In this document: positions 37,064-46,532 of the stretch, one piece after another | Layout: every line of letters begins with the position of its first letter | Numbering within the stretch: the stretch's first letter is position 1 | From: Defluviitaleaceae bacterium | GTDB taxonomy: Bacteria; Bacillota; Clostridia; Lachnospirales; WQUN01 | Direction: 5' to 3' | Length of the DNA stretch: 46,532 nt | Assembly (NCBI GenBank): GCA_009786685.1 | Contig: WQRQ01000008.1 | Coordinates: 1-46,532 of the forward strand | Translations under genes and position numbers: made by a program | The notes under the pieces: generated by a model | What the model was told of the DNA's origin: nothing | Seen by the model: the letters and a program-made list of their open reading frames with translations, nothing else | Database searches by the model: none

Positions 37064-37894
37064 TTGTCTAAATTGGAATTAGGTTCACTTGTAGGTCTTG
37101 TATTAGCTGTAGTGTTTATTATTTTGGCTATACTGATGACCGCAGACTTTGATGTTGCGGGCATTGCGGCGTTTGGTGACGCCGGCTCTGTTATGGTTGT
37201 TGTTGGTGGTACTATCGCTTCCGGTCTTATAGGTGTTAAGCTAAAAAACTTTATAGGGTCTCTTAAAGCTGCCGCCGTTATTTTTAAACCCCCGGCACTT
37301 GACCCCGCTTCTGCCATTGATACGGTAGTTCGCCTTGCAAACACCGCACGTAAAGAGGGTGTTCTTGCATTGGAAGAATCTGCTGCAAATATGGACGACG
37401 TTTTCTTAAAAAAAGGCATAATGCTCATCGTAGACGGTACTGACCCCGAGCTTGTTAAAGGCATAATGGAAACAGAGCTGGGCTATACTGACGAAAGGCA
37501 CGAGAACATAGCGGGCTTTTACAGTGCGCTTGCTACTTACGCGCCGTCGTGGGGCATGATTGGTACGATGATAGGTCTGGTACTTATGTTAGGTGACTTG
37601 GACGACCCCGACGCGCTTGGGCCGATGATGGCCATTGCGCTTATTACGACGTTCTACGGCTGTATTTTGGCCAATGTTTTGTTTAACCCCATTGCTTCCA
37701 AGCTAAAAGATATAAGCAAAGAAGAAATCCTGTATCGCACAGTTATGGTAGAGGGAATGCTATCGATACAAGCGGGCGAAAACCCTCGTATTATCGAAGA
37801 AAAGCTTAAATCATTCCTGGCACCCGCGTTGCGTGGCGGCGTAGGTGCAAGTGGTGGCGGCGGCTCCGGAGGCGGCGGAGGAGGAGAAGAGTAA
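37064..37894 (+). CDS. motA: Flagellar motor stator MotA
   Basis: TTG start; APSWGMIGTMIGLVLMLGDLDDPDALGPMMAIALITTFYGCILANVLFNPIASKL; Gly-rich C-terminus. Confidence 0.93.
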   Translation: MSKLELGSLVGLVLAVVFIILAILMTADFDVAGIAAFGDAGSVMVVVGGTIASGLIGVKLKNFIGSLKAAAVIFKPPALDPASAIDTVVRLANTARKEGVLALEESAANMDDVFLKKGIMLIVDGTDPELVKGIMETELGYTDERHENIAGFYSALATYAPSWGMIGTMIGLVLMLGDLDDPDALGPMMAIALITTFYGCILANVLFNPIASKLKDISKEEILYRTVMVEGMLSIQAGENPRIIEEKLKSFLAPALRGGVGASGGGGSGGGGGGEE

Positions 37895-37896
37895 CG

Positions 37897-38772
37897 ATGA
37901 ATAAAAACAAGCCAAAAGACGACCCCAACAAGGTACTGCCGGGGTGGATGGCAAGTTACGCAGACATGTTTACCGTGTTGATGGCTTTCTTCGTTTTGCT
38001 CTTTGCTATGTCGCAAATAGACGAGGATTTGTTTGAGCGGTTTATAGTAAGCTTTAACCCCGCGAGGGCGGAGGATTTTAGTCCGATGCACGGTCGGCAA
38101 GGCGATGTTTTTGCACAAATGGGCGAAGGCATAATGCCGGAAGTAGTACCCCCGCCCGAGCCGGGCGCAACAGGTGACGAGGAAGGCCAAGGCGAAGCAG
38201 ACCCCGAAGGCGCAGGCGGCAGAGAGCACGAAGGCGACGCCGTAGGCGACATGATGAACACCTTCCGCACCTATATGGCAGAAAACCTGCCGAGCGACGA
38301 CCAAGACCGCCAATTTGAAATAGATGTAACAGAAGGTGAAAACTATATCCGCATAGATATAGGTGAGCATGACGGGGTGTTTTTCAACTCCGGGCAAGCA
38401 AGGCTTACACCTTCGGGCATAAATGTCCTTAACTATCTCGGTCCCATGTTGGCAAACTTTGCGTCTACCGGACACGGCATTATCATAGAAGGACACACTG
38501 ACGACAGGCCGATAAATACGGCGGCATTTCCCAGTAATATTACACTGTCGGGTGCGCGGGCTTCTTCTGCCGTTGAACATTTGACCACTCATTTTGATAT
38601 ACCCTTCAACATGATTGCGGGTATTGGCAGGGGCGAGCATTTCCCCGTAGCGACAAACGAAACGGAAGCCGGTCGCGCAGCAAACCGCAGAGTAGAGATA
38701 AAAGTATTTACCTCGCAAACCACAGAAGGTGGCCCCGTAAGCGGTTGGTTCCAAATCCCGGGTACGCGATAG
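37897..38772 (+). CDS. motB: Flagellar motor stator MotB
   Basis: GWMASYADMFTVLMAFFVLLFAMS (TM with plug Asp) and OmpA-like GIIIEGHTDDRPIN..RAANRRVEIKV. Confidence 0.94.
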   Translation: MNKNKPKDDPNKVLPGWMASYADMFTVLMAFFVLLFAMSQIDEDLFERFIVSFNPARAEDFSPMHGRQGDVFAQMGEGIMPEVVPPPEPGATGDEEGQGEADPEGAGGREHEGDAVGDMMNTFRTYMAENLPSDDQDRQFEIDVTEGENYIRIDIGEHDGVFFNSGQARLTPSGINVLNYLGPMLANFASTGHGIIIEGHTDDRPINTAAFPSNITLSGARASSAVEHLTTHFDIPFNMIAGIGRGEHFPVATNETEAGRAANRRVEIKVFTSQTTEGGPVSGWFQIPGTR

Positions 38773-38832
38773 ACCTTTCTAAATACAAGTAAAGTACCGC
38801 GTAAAAGGCGTGCGGTGTTTCAGGAGGCTTTA

Positions 38833-39336
38833 ATGGACAAGAGCAAGTTGATGATGATAATAATAATCGCTCTCTTGGTTTTATTATTGGGGACGGTAAT
38901 AGGGGTGGGCGTTTATTTGATAAGCCTGTCTAACGATGATGCCGCTCATTTTAACGAGCCGCAAAGAGTAGAGGTTACTCACGATTTAACACCGAGCGAC
39001 ATGGTGTTTATATCCCTCGGAGAAATGACGGCAAACCTTGCGCTTGGGCCAAACAACAGATCCGATAACGCATGGTTGGAGGTTTCCGTAGGCCTTAATG
39101 CCACGATAGAAGAGGCAGAACTGGAAGAATTTTACGGTGTAGTAACCCGCGGTATCCCCGTGGCGCGTGCAGAGGTATTTAACGTATTTGTTACCCGCAC
39201 ATACGAAGAACTAAGAACTCTCGAAGGAAGACAAGCAACAGAAGAAATAATAAAATATCGTTTGCAAGAAGTTTTTGCTTCTAATTTAATAGTAGACGTG
39301 AGCTTTTCTAACTTTAACGCAGTGAGAGGCAGGTGA
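38833..39336 (+). CDS. fliL: Flagellar basal body-associated protein FliL
   Basis: Single N-terminal TM, FliL-like C-terminus, position upstream of fliM. Confidence 0.87.
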   Translation: MDKSKLMMIIIIALLVLLLGTVIGVGVYLISLSNDDAAHFNEPQRVEVTHDLTPSDMVFISLGEMTANLALGPNNRSDNAWLEVSVGLNATIEEAELEEFYGVVTRGIPVARAEVFNVFVTRTYEELRTLEGRQATEEIIKYRLQEVFASNLIVDVSFSNFNAVRGR

Positions 39337-39342
39337 GCTTAA

Positions 39343-40344
39343 ATGGGTGATATCCTTTCACAATCCGAGATAGATGCGTTATTAAATCAGATGATATCCG
39401 GCGGAGACGACGGCGGCGGCGAGATTGTAGCTCCTGCGTCCAAGTCTAAGGATGCCCGCCCATACGACTTTGCCAACCCGTCAAAATTTAACAGGGAGCA
39501 ACTGCGTACTCTGGAAAATATTTTTGACAACTTTGCGCGCAGCACATCCTCCTTTCTTACGGGATACCTGCGCACCGCAGCGCATTTGGAAGTATCAAGC
39601 TCCGAAGAAATTATGTACCGCGACTTTAATGTTGCACTCGCCAACCCCGTTATACTTTCCATGATAGAGCTTTCGCCGCTAAAAGGCACGGTTATCTGCG
39701 ACATGAGCAGTAACGTAGGCTACGCAATCATCGACAGAATCCTCGGTGGCCCGGGCTTTGGCATCAGCAAGATGAGAGATTTTTCGGAAATAGAAAAAAT
39801 CCTGCTGGAACGTGTAATGCTGCAAATCCTAAGCTTTCTGCCCGAGCCGTGGGAGGGCGTGCTGCCCATACGACCGCGCTTGGAAAAAATAGAAACTAAC
39901 ACGCAGTTTGCGCAGATTATCTCACCTACGGACAAAGTAGCCCTGATAGTACTCACCATAAAGGTGGGTACGTCAGAAGGAAATATTTCCTTCTGTTTAC
40001 CCCATAGGGTACTTGAGCCAATCGTTGACAGGCTGTATACTCGTTTCTGGTACGGGCAAAAAGAAGAAGAAAACAAAGAAATGTACCGCGAGCGGCTGGA
40101 AATAGAACTGGAACGCGCAAAAATCCCCGTTTCCGTACAGGTAGGCAAATCCAGGATTAACGTAAATGAGTTTATCAACCTGCAAGTGGGCGACATAATT
40201 CCGCTGGACTCATATGTAAATACCGATGTGGAAGTATTAATAGGCAAAATGCACAAATTTTATGCAAAACCCGGTATAAGCCGCGGAAAGTTTGCGGTAC
40301 AAATCACGGACTTGATTGAGAAGGAGGAAACGAATAATGGGTGA
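39343..40344 (+). CDS. fliM: Flagellar motor switch protein FliM
   Basis: N-terminal CheY-P-binding type motif LSQSEIDALL; C-terminal SpoA domain. Confidence 0.95.
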   Translation: MGDILSQSEIDALLNQMISGGDDGGGEIVAPASKSKDARPYDFANPSKFNREQLRTLENIFDNFARSTSSFLTGYLRTAAHLEVSSSEEIMYRDFNVALANPVILSMIELSPLKGTVICDMSSNVGYAIIDRILGGPGFGISKMRDFSEIEKILLERVMLQILSFLPEPWEGVLPIRPRLEKIETNTQFAQIISPTDKVALIVLTIKVGTSEGNISFCLPHRVLEPIVDRLYTRFWYGQKEEENKEMYRERLEIELERAKIPVSVQVGKSRINVNEFINLQVGDIIPLDSYVNTDVEVLIGKMHKFYAKPGISRGKFAVQITDLIEKEETNNG

Positions 40345-41602
40345 AATGCTTTCTCAAGCAGAACTTGATGCCTTACTGGGTAATATGTTAGGCGGCGACG
40401 ACGACGCAGGTGGTGACGCAGGCGGCGGCGACGTTGCTGCTTCGGCAGGAGCAGTAAACAACACATCCTTGTTATCCGCCGAAGACCAAGACGTGCTTGG
40501 CGAGGTTGGTAATATTAACATGGGTACTGCCGCGACTACGCTGTTTACGCTTTTGTCGCAGAAGGTGCTTATTACCACGCCGCAAGTTAAGATTTTACCA
40601 TGGTCGGAGCTATCTGCCGGTTACGATAGACCTGCCGTGGGTATACGTGTAGGATATAAAGTAGGGTTAAAAGGTTCAAACATATTGATTTTAAAAGACC
40701 GTGATGTTAAAATCATCGCGGACTTGATGATGGGTGGTACGGGCGACGTATCCGGCGTGGTAGAACTCAACGATTTGGACATGAGCGCGATAGGCGAAGC
40801 CATGAATCAAATGGTCGGCTCCGCCTCCACATCACTTTCTTCCATGATAAAGGAAAAAGTAGATATCGACACACCCCACCCATTTATGCTCAACTTTGAA
40901 GAAGGGGTCGCCGCGCTGGAGTCTGTGGGCTTTGAGCCGGGCGATATGATTGCAAGCATATCCTTCCGCATGGAAATTGGGGAATTGATTGATAGTGAAA
41001 TCATGCAAATCTACCCCATGGAGTTTGCTAAAGAGCTTGTTGATAAATTAAAAGGGCATTTGCTGGGCGGTATGGAAGAGCCTGCGCCCGCCGCCGCACC
41101 TGCACCGCCACCTATGGCAGCCGCACCGCCGCCGATGGCCGCAGCCCCACCACCTATGGCAGCTGCACCGCCGCCAATGGCCGCACCGCCTCCGATGGCA
41201 GCCCCACCGCCACAGCAGTACGAGCAGCCGATGTATCAGCAGCCGCCGCCAATGTATGCGCCACAGCCGATGTATGCAGCACCGCCTCCAATGCACCAAA
41301 ACGTACAAACCGCACAGTTTGTGCCTTTCGACCCGCAGGAGGTGTATCAACAGAAAGAAAACATGGGCATCATCATGGATGTACCCATGGAAATAAGCGT
41401 AGAGCTGGGACGCACCTACAAAAAAATCTCCGAAATCTTGGAGTTTTCGCCCGGTACTGTGCTTGAACTGGATAAACTTGCGGGAGAACCGATTGACATA
41501 ATAGTAAACGGCAAGTTTGTAGCCAAGGGCGACGTTGTAGTCATAGACGAAAACTTTGGTATACGTATTACAGAAATTATTAGCGCGGACAAGAGGATAT
41601 AG
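40337..41602 (+). CDS. fliY: Flagellar motor switch phosphatase FliY (CheC-like plus FliN)
   Basis: N-terminal LSQAELDALL, CheC-like DVLGEVGNINMGTAATTL, C-terminal SpoA MDVPMEISVELGRTYKKISEILEFSPGTVLELDKLAGEPIDIIVNGKFVAKGDVVVIDENFGIRITEI. Confidence 0.93.
   Translation: MGEMLSQAELDALLGNMLGGDDDAGGDAGGGDVAASAGAVNNTSLLSAEDQDVLGEVGNINMGTAATTLFTLLSQKVLITTPQVKILPWSELSAGYDRPAVGIRVGYKVGLKGSNILILKDRDVKIIADLMMGGTGDVSGVVELNDLDMSAIGEAMNQMVGSASTSLSSMIKEKVDIDTPHPFMLNFEEGVAALESVGFEPGDMIASISFRMEIGELIDSEIMQIYPMEFAKELVDKLKGHLLGGMEEPAPAAAPAPPPMAAAPPPMAAAPPPMAAAPPPMAAPPPMAAPPPQQYEQPMYQQPPPMYAPQPMYAAPPPMHQNVQTAQFVPFDPQEVYQQKENMGIIMDVPMEISVELGRTYKKISEILEFSPGTVLELDKLAGEPIDIIVNGKFVAKGDVVVIDENFGIRITEIISADKRI
41102..41218 (+). 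repeat. In-frame proline-rich tandem repeat in fliY (APPPMAA units of 21 or 18 nt)
   Basis: GCACCGCCACCTATGGCAGCC-type unit about five times. Confidence 0.85.
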
Positions 41603-41646
41603 CAACTCTTGCTAAAAGCGTAAAAAGCTAAGGAGTGGAGAAAATT

Positions 41647-42012
41647 ATGTCTGACAAAACAATTCTTCTGGTAGATGACGCGGCGTTCATGCGTATGATG
41701 TTGAAGGACATCCTTACCAAAAATGGGTACACCGTTGTGGGTGAGGCAGAAAATGGAGCAAAAGCTATCGAGAAGTACAAAGAATTAAAACCAAATCTAT
41801 GTATTTTGGACATCACAATGCCCGAAATGGACGGTATCCAAGCCGCAAAAGGTATCAAGGCTGCCGACAGTGGTGCTTTGATTATCATGTGTTCTGCAAT
41901 GGGACAACAGGCTATGGTTATCGAGAGTATACAGGCCGGTGCGAGGGACTTTATAGTTAAACCTTTCCAGGCGGACAGGGTTATCGAAGCTGTAAAGAAA
42001 GTAATCGGTTAA
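41647..42012 (+). CDS. cheY: Chemotaxis response regulator CheY
   Basis: ILLVDDAAFMRMMLKDIL..LCILDITMPEMDGIQA..KPFQADRV. Confidence 0.95.
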   Translation: MSDKTILLVDDAAFMRMMLKDILTKNGYTVVGEAENGAKAIEKYKELKPNLCILDITMPEMDGIQAAKGIKAADSGALIIMCSAMGQQAMVIESIQAGARDFIVKPFQADRVIEAVKKVIG

Positions 42013-42023
42013 CGTAACGATTT

Positions 42024-42446
42024 ATGGAAAATTTTATTTTTCTTCTTAGCGAAGGCGGGTTTTCTTTCACGGCAGACCCGCTTTTTAGTATGCTTTGGCA
42101 GATGATACGCTTTCTTGGAGCTACGGCTTTGGTGGCGTTTTTGGCCTACATCGCTACTAAGAAGATGGTCGGGGCGCGTTTTTCCGGGCAAAGGAGCGGT
42201 AATTTGTCCATAGTCGAGTCCGTTAATGTTAGCGGACAGGCTGTTGTCCAGCTTATTAAGGCGGGGGACAAGTATATCGTGATTGGCGTTACCAAGGAAC
42301 GCATTACCTTGCTTGGGGAAGTGGACAAAGAGCAGATATCGGAGAATGTCGAATTACAGGCTTTGGATACGCCTTTTGGTAAGGTGCTTTCCAGGTTTAT
42401 TAAAAACGCGCCTGAGTCGGGGGGCGAGAACGATGAACATAAGTAA
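42024..42446 (+). CDS. fliO: Flagellar biosynthetic protein FliO/FliZ-like
   Basis: 140 aa, N-terminal TM, LSIVESVNVSGQAVVQLIKAGDKYIVIGVTKERITLLGEVD, immediately before fliP. Confidence 0.85.
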   Translation: MENFIFLLSEGGFSFTADPLFSMLWQMIRFLGATALVAFLAYIATKKMVGARFSGQRSGNLSIVESVNVSGQAVVQLIKAGDKYIVIGVTKERITLLGEVDKEQISENVELQALDTPFGKVLSRFIKNAPESGGENDEHK

Positions 42447-43233
42447 ATTGGCTTTTGCAGCCTTGTTCTTGGGTCTTATTGGCGTGTTTGGCGTCGTGGA
42501 TGTATATGCCGAGGGCGCGGGGCTTTTGAATCCCGATGGCGGATTTTTCCCCGGGATTGCCGTGGAGGTAGGTGCTACCGACGACCCCGAAGCCGTGGTT
42601 GCTACGCTTCAGGTGCTGTTTCTTGTTAGCATTATCGCGCTTGCGCCTTCGCTTCTTGTGTTGCTTACCGCTTTTACGCGGATTGTTATTGTACTTAATT
42701 TTACGCGGCAGGCTATGGCTACTCAGCAAATGCCGCCTAACCAAGTGCTTGTTGGTATCGCACTTTTTTTAACCTTGTTTATTATGACCCCGCAGTTTAC
42801 AGCGATTAATGAAAATGCCATACAGCCGCTGGGGACGGGGGATATCGGCATTGCCGAGGCCTTGGACGAAAGCTGGGCTGTGTTGCAGGAGTTTATGCTT
42901 GTACAGCTAAACAATAACGCCAGCGGCGAACAGGCCGTTACCATGTTTATGGATTTGGCTGATTTGCAGATTGATTACGACCATGAGATTCCGCCGCATG
43001 TGCTTATACCTGCGTTTATTATTAATGAACTGGCCTGGGGCTTTTTGATAGGATTTTTGATTTACCTGCCGTTTATCGTCATTGACATGGTTGTGGCCAG
43101 CGTTTTGATGAGTATGGGTATGATGATGTTACCTCCCGCTATGATTTCTATGCCGTTTAAAATTATGGTGTTTATTTTGGTAGGGGGCTGGCGATTTATT
43201 ATTGAGGGGCTAATGCTTACGTTTTTATTGTGA
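42433..43233 (+). CDS. fliP: Flagellar export protein FliP
   Basis: LAPSLLVLLTAFTRIVIVLNFTRQAMATQQMPPNQVLVGIALFLTLFIM..PAFIINELAWGFLIGFLIYLPFIVIDMVVASVLMSMGMMMLPPAMISMPFKI. Confidence 0.97.
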   Translation: MNISKLAFAALFLGLIGVFGVVDVYAEGAGLLNPDGGFFPGIAVEVGATDDPEAVVATLQVLFLVSIIALAPSLLVLLTAFTRIVIVLNFTRQAMATQQMPPNQVLVGIALFLTLFIMTPQFTAINENAIQPLGTGDIGIAEALDESWAVLQEFMLVQLNNNASGEQAVTMFMDLADLQIDYDHEIPPHVLIPAFIINELAWGFLIGFLIYLPFIVIDMVVASVLMSMGMMMLPPAMISMPFKIMVFILVGGWRFIIEGLMLTFLL

Positions 43234-43290
43234 GCCTCGGGAACTTTTTTGAAAATGTGACGTTTACATATTTCAAAGGAGTGAATTATT

Positions 43291-46200
43291 ATGAAAAAAG
43301 CGATTGCAATTGTGTTGGCAGGGATATTGTTTATCTCTGCTATTTTAATTTTCCCTGTGTCGGAAGAAAGTGCGCTTCCGACGCCCGCCGATGTTTTTGC
43401 GGCGGAGCGGACATTTGAAAATGGCGAGGATGGTCGGATTGCCGCTGTCGCTGATTTTGATGTTGATGAGGTGCTGGATGGGCAGGCTGCGAGGGGTGGG
43501 TTTATTCTCGCGCCGACTATGCTTGGGGCACGGGGGATTGATACGCTTAGCTCGTTTGTTTTGCGTAGCCCCGATGATTTTGGGGTTGGGGAGCCTTTGA
43601 TTAGCATTGCGGGGCAGCCTGCGCCTACGATTTTGCGCGAGGATAATCGGACTTTTGTGATTACGCCTGCCGTGCCGCTTACGCCTAACAGTGTTTATGT
43701 TTTTACGCTGGGGCGTGAGGACGGCGAGGATATAAGCTGGGCATTTCAAACAGATGTTTTGCTGGAGATAACGGGAACCTTGCCGCGTAACCAGGCTGTT
43801 AATGTGCCTGTGCGTACGGGTATCGAGATTACATTTTCTTTTGGGTCGAATGATATCAGTGAGGATTTTAGCATTTATCCCCATGTGGACGGAAATTTTA
43901 TACGGCGGGATAATACTTCGATTTTTGTGCCGCGCACACCGCTTGCTTATGGCACGATTTATACCGTGCGTGTGCGTGGGATAGAGTTTTCCTTCGAGAC
44001 CGAGCCTGAGCCGGGGGTACGGCTTCGCGACCGTTGGGATGTGTCTGTTCAGTTTTCTAATGTATATGTTGAGTTTCCTTCTTTTGCCGCGCCTGTTGTG
44101 CATTTTTGGCTTAGCCACAGTCGCCAGCACGACAGAATGAGACCTGCCATTGATATGAATATCTATAGATTTAACGATTTGGATGGTGCGATTTCTGCGG
44201 TTAATCGCTTGGCGGGCGCGCCGTTTTGGTCGCATTTTGCTGCGGGGCTGTATGTGGTGGATACCTCTGTACTTACGCGGGTTTCTTCCGATACGATTAC
44301 GGAAAGGCAGGATGGCGACCATTGGAACGAAAGCTACACGCTGCCTTATTTGCCCGTAGGTTTTTATGTGCTTAATGCTGTCGTGGGCGGCGAAATTAGC
44401 TCGCAGATTATTTTGCAAATCACCGATACTGCGGTGCAGGTAATCGCTGACGAAAGCCGTGCGCTGGTTTGGGTAAATGACATGCATACGGGTGCGGCTG
44501 CTGCTGCTGCGCGGGTTACCGTGGGCGACGAGTTGTTTGTTGCCACCGACTACGGTATTGCCGTGGTGGAGCGTGATGTGGCTATCGGCTCACATATTTT
44601 GGTAGAAGTAAACGGCATGGAGAGTGTGGTTTTTGCGCACCATGGCGGATTTCAGCACTTCTGGGGCTGGTTTGACTGGGGGGTCTGGGATGACGATTTT
44701 GGATGGGGTGGGGGATTTGCACGTCGGCCTTTGCCGGGGATGAGCCATCATTCTTCCAATAATCAATATTGGACGGCTTTGCAATTGGACAGAACTTTGT
44801 TCCAGCGTAACGATACCGTTAATTTATGGGGCTTTGTGCAAAACAGGCGCAATCCGCAGACGGAAATCAACCACGTTACTGCCGTGCTTACCGAGCAGAG
44901 ATGGTGGTGGTGGGACTACGACGGCGTCGGCAATGATACGCTTCTTCGCCAAAACATCCCTGTGATGTACGGCTCGTATAATGCAGAAATTAATCTGCCG
45001 CATTTGTCGCCCGGGTCTTATGAAATTGCGGTTTTCCATGGCGATGTTTTGTTAAGCTCCATATTTTTTAGCGTGATGGACTATGTAACGCCGCCTTATC
45101 GTATGGTGGTGAGTGCCGACCGTGCGGCGGCTTTTGTGGGCGAGGAGATTACATTTACGGCGAGTACGCAGTTTTTTGAGGGGACGCCTGTTCCTGATTT
45201 GAGTATTACCCATGATTTTTGGACTTGGGAACTAACTCCGCTTCCCGGTGGAAGGCGTACCGCAGTGACAGACAGCGAAGGAAATATAACGGTTACGGCG
45301 GAGACGCGTGCGGCTGATTCTCGGGTGCAGGGAGAGCGGCATTTGACCTTTGCTGCCGAAGCCACCCTGCCCGAAATCGGATGGGTACACCAGACGGCGG
45401 ACGTGAGGGTTTTTGTAAATGATATTCATACGCGGCCAAGGGCTTTTAGGGATGGCGCGGACGCTACGCTTTCTATTGAGACGCATAGTATTGATTTGAC
45501 ACGGTTAAATGACGGCTCCGCCGATGGGTGGAGTGATTTCCTGGGAGAGCCGACGCTCGGGCAGGTTTTTAATGTTCAGATTTACGAAGTTTGGTGGGAG
45601 CCTGTGCGCAGTGGGCAGTTCTACTGCCATGTAACGAGGGAGCTTGTTAACAGATATCGTCATGTTCGCAGGCAAGCCCATTTGCAAAATTTTTCAATGA
45701 CAAGCGGTGCAGACGGCGTGGCATCACATGATTTTACCGTGCCAAATACGGAGCGACGCAGCTACGAGGCGCGGATTACCACAACCGACGGAAACGGCCG
45801 CAACATACGGCATACTGTTTTTATCGGCCGAAATTTCGAGAGCTTTTTCCAGCGTGCGGATGATGACAGGATTTTCTTGTACGGCGGGAACAACGAGGGC
45901 TACAATATAGGCGACCGTGTGGAGCTTACAATAATGCGCGGCACGGAGCCTGTAACCACGGGTAATTTTCTGTTTGTGGTGGTGCAGGGCGGCATTATGT
46001 CTTACCATATAGGGTCTAATCCGCTGGAGCTTGAATTTACCGAGCGGCATGTGCCAAATGCGCAGGTTTTTGCGTACCATTTTAACGGGCATATATTTAA
46101 CAGCGGCGGGCAGATGAGCCATAGGCTGCGGTTTAATCCGACGGAGCGCGAGATTTTGATTAGCGTGGAAACATGCAGCGAGGCCTACAGACCCGGTGAT

Positions 46201-46532
46201 ACGCCGACGTTTACGGTGACTACCACAGACCTCAACGGAAACCCAATCGCCGCAAATGTTAATATTAGCCTTGTTGACGAGGCGTTGTTCGCGCTGATGG
46301 ATTACAATGTGGATACGCTGGGTATGCTTTACGGAAATGTCCGCGATGAGCTACGGTTTAGCCTTGCCACGCATGTCACTTTTGTGAGTGAGGGTGTAGA
46401 AAACCAGGCTTTGTATGGCGGTGGTCTCTTTTCGCGGCAGCTTCGTACGGATGTAGGGTTGGCGCACAACTTTGCTATGGGTGCTCCTGCGGTTGCAGAA
46501 GTTGCAGAAGAAAGCGCGGAAATGGAATGGGC
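43291..46532 (+). CDS. Alpha-2-macroglobulin-like secreted/membrane-anchored protein, 5' part (C-terminus beyond window)
   Basis: Single open frame from ATG 43291 (AAAGGAG RBS) to window end; N-terminal hydrophobic segment; serial Ig/MG-like domains; EILISVETCSEAYRPGDTPTFTVTTTDLNGNPIAANVNISLVDEALFAL resembles the A2M core; absent from ORF track because no stop in window. Confidence 0.82.
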   Translation, partial: MKKAIAIVLAGILFISAILIFPVSEESALPTPADVFAAERTFENGEDGRIAAVADFDVDEVLDGQAARGGFILAPTMLGARGIDTLSSFVLRSPDDFGVGEPLISIAGQPAPTILREDNRTFVITPAVPLTPNSVYVFTLGREDGEDISWAFQTDVLLEITGTLPRNQAVNVPVRTGIEITFSFGSNDISEDFSIYPHVDGNFIRRDNTSIFVPRTPLAYGTIYTVRVRGIEFSFETEPEPGVRLRDRWDVSVQFSNVYVEFPSFAAPVVHFWLSHSRQHDRMRPAIDMNIYRFNDLDGAISAVNRLAGAPFWSHFAAGLYVVDTSVLTRVSSDTITERQDGDHWNESYTLPYLPVGFYVLNAVVGGEISSQIILQITDTAVQVIADESRALVWVNDMHTGAAAAAARVTVGDELFVATDYGIAVVERDVAIGSHILVEVNGMESVVFAHHGGFQHFWGWFDWGVWDDDFGWGGGFARRPLPGMSHHSSNNQYWTALQLDRTLFQRNDTVNLWGFVQNRRNPQTEINHVTAVLTEQRWWWWDYDGVGNDTLLRQNIPVMYGSYNAEINLPHLSPGSYEIAVFHGDVLLSSIFFSVMDYVTPPYRMVVSADRAAAFVGEEITFTASTQFFEGTPVPDLSITHDFWTWELTPLPGGRRTAVTDSEGNITVTAETRAADSRVQGERHLTFAAEATLPEIGWVHQTADVRVFVNDIHTRPRAFRDGADATLSIETHSIDLTRLNDGSADGWSDFLGEPTLGQVFNVQIYEVWWEPVRSGQFYCHVTRELVNRYRHVRRQAHLQNFSMTSGADGVASHDFTVPNTERRSYEARITTTDGNGRNIRHTVFIGRNFESFFQRADDDRIFLYGGNNEGYNIGDRVELTIMRGTEPVTTGNFLFVVVQGGIMSYHIGSNPLELEFTERHVPNAQVFAYHFNGHIFNSGGQMSHRLRFNPTEREILISVETCSEAYRPGDTPTFTVTTTDLNGNPIAANVNISLVDEALFALMDYNVDTLGMLYGNVRDELRFSLATHVTFVSEGVENQALYGGGLFSRQLRTDVGLAHNFAMGAPAVAEVAEESAEMEW

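Noticed and set aside
37654-38754. 366-aa minus-strand ORF antisense to motA/motB
   Set aside because: Shadow ORF opposite two confidently identified genes; composition not protein-like
41102-41218. CRISPR-like array
   Set aside because: Short in-frame proline-rich coding repeat without spacers; no CRISPR array seen in the window
43345-44487. 380-aa minus-strand ORF
   Set aside because: Arg/His/Asn-rich shadow of the A2M-like coding frame
1-46532. tRNA, rRNA, transposase or prophage genes
   Set aside because: None recognised by reading; the absence is tentative because no covariance-model or HMM search was run

Overview
The window looks like a chromosomal segment from a Gram-positive (Firmicutes/Clostridia-like) motile bacterium; taxonomy is inferred from gene content and Shine-Dalgarno sites only. 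Left to right: (1) the 3'-truncated minus-strand gene for an SPFH-domain/zinc-ribbon protein, absent from the ORF track because it runs off the edge; (2) a folate-uptake locus with sigma-A promoter, THF riboswitch, intrinsic terminator, FolT-like ECF S component, an MFS transporter and a decayed folC pseudogene; (3) an Mrp-type antiporter operon (E-F-G-fused A(C-term)/B-C-D) with no large MrpA; (4) a TetR-controlled MacB-type ABC efflux operon with a palindromic operator centred on its -10 box; (5) a DinJ/YafQ-type toxin-antitoxin pair; (6) a minus-strand operon with two ABC ATPases (one apparently carrying an AbrB-like C-terminal domain), a secreted protein built of about seven repeats, three different lipoprotein adaptors and one FtsX permease; (7) a flagellar cluster from flgB to fliP, split by an internal terminator and promoter; (8) the 5' part of an alpha-2-macroglobulin-like gene where fliQ/fliR might be expected, running off the right edge. 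The best candidates for something undescribed are the three-adaptor/repeat-protein ABC system with its AbrB-like ATPase fusion, and a short dispersed repeat (minus-strand reading DV[LF]xxTxPxR) that flanks the folT regulatory cassette and recurs in frame in the repeat protein. All calls come from reading the sequence; no database search was run.
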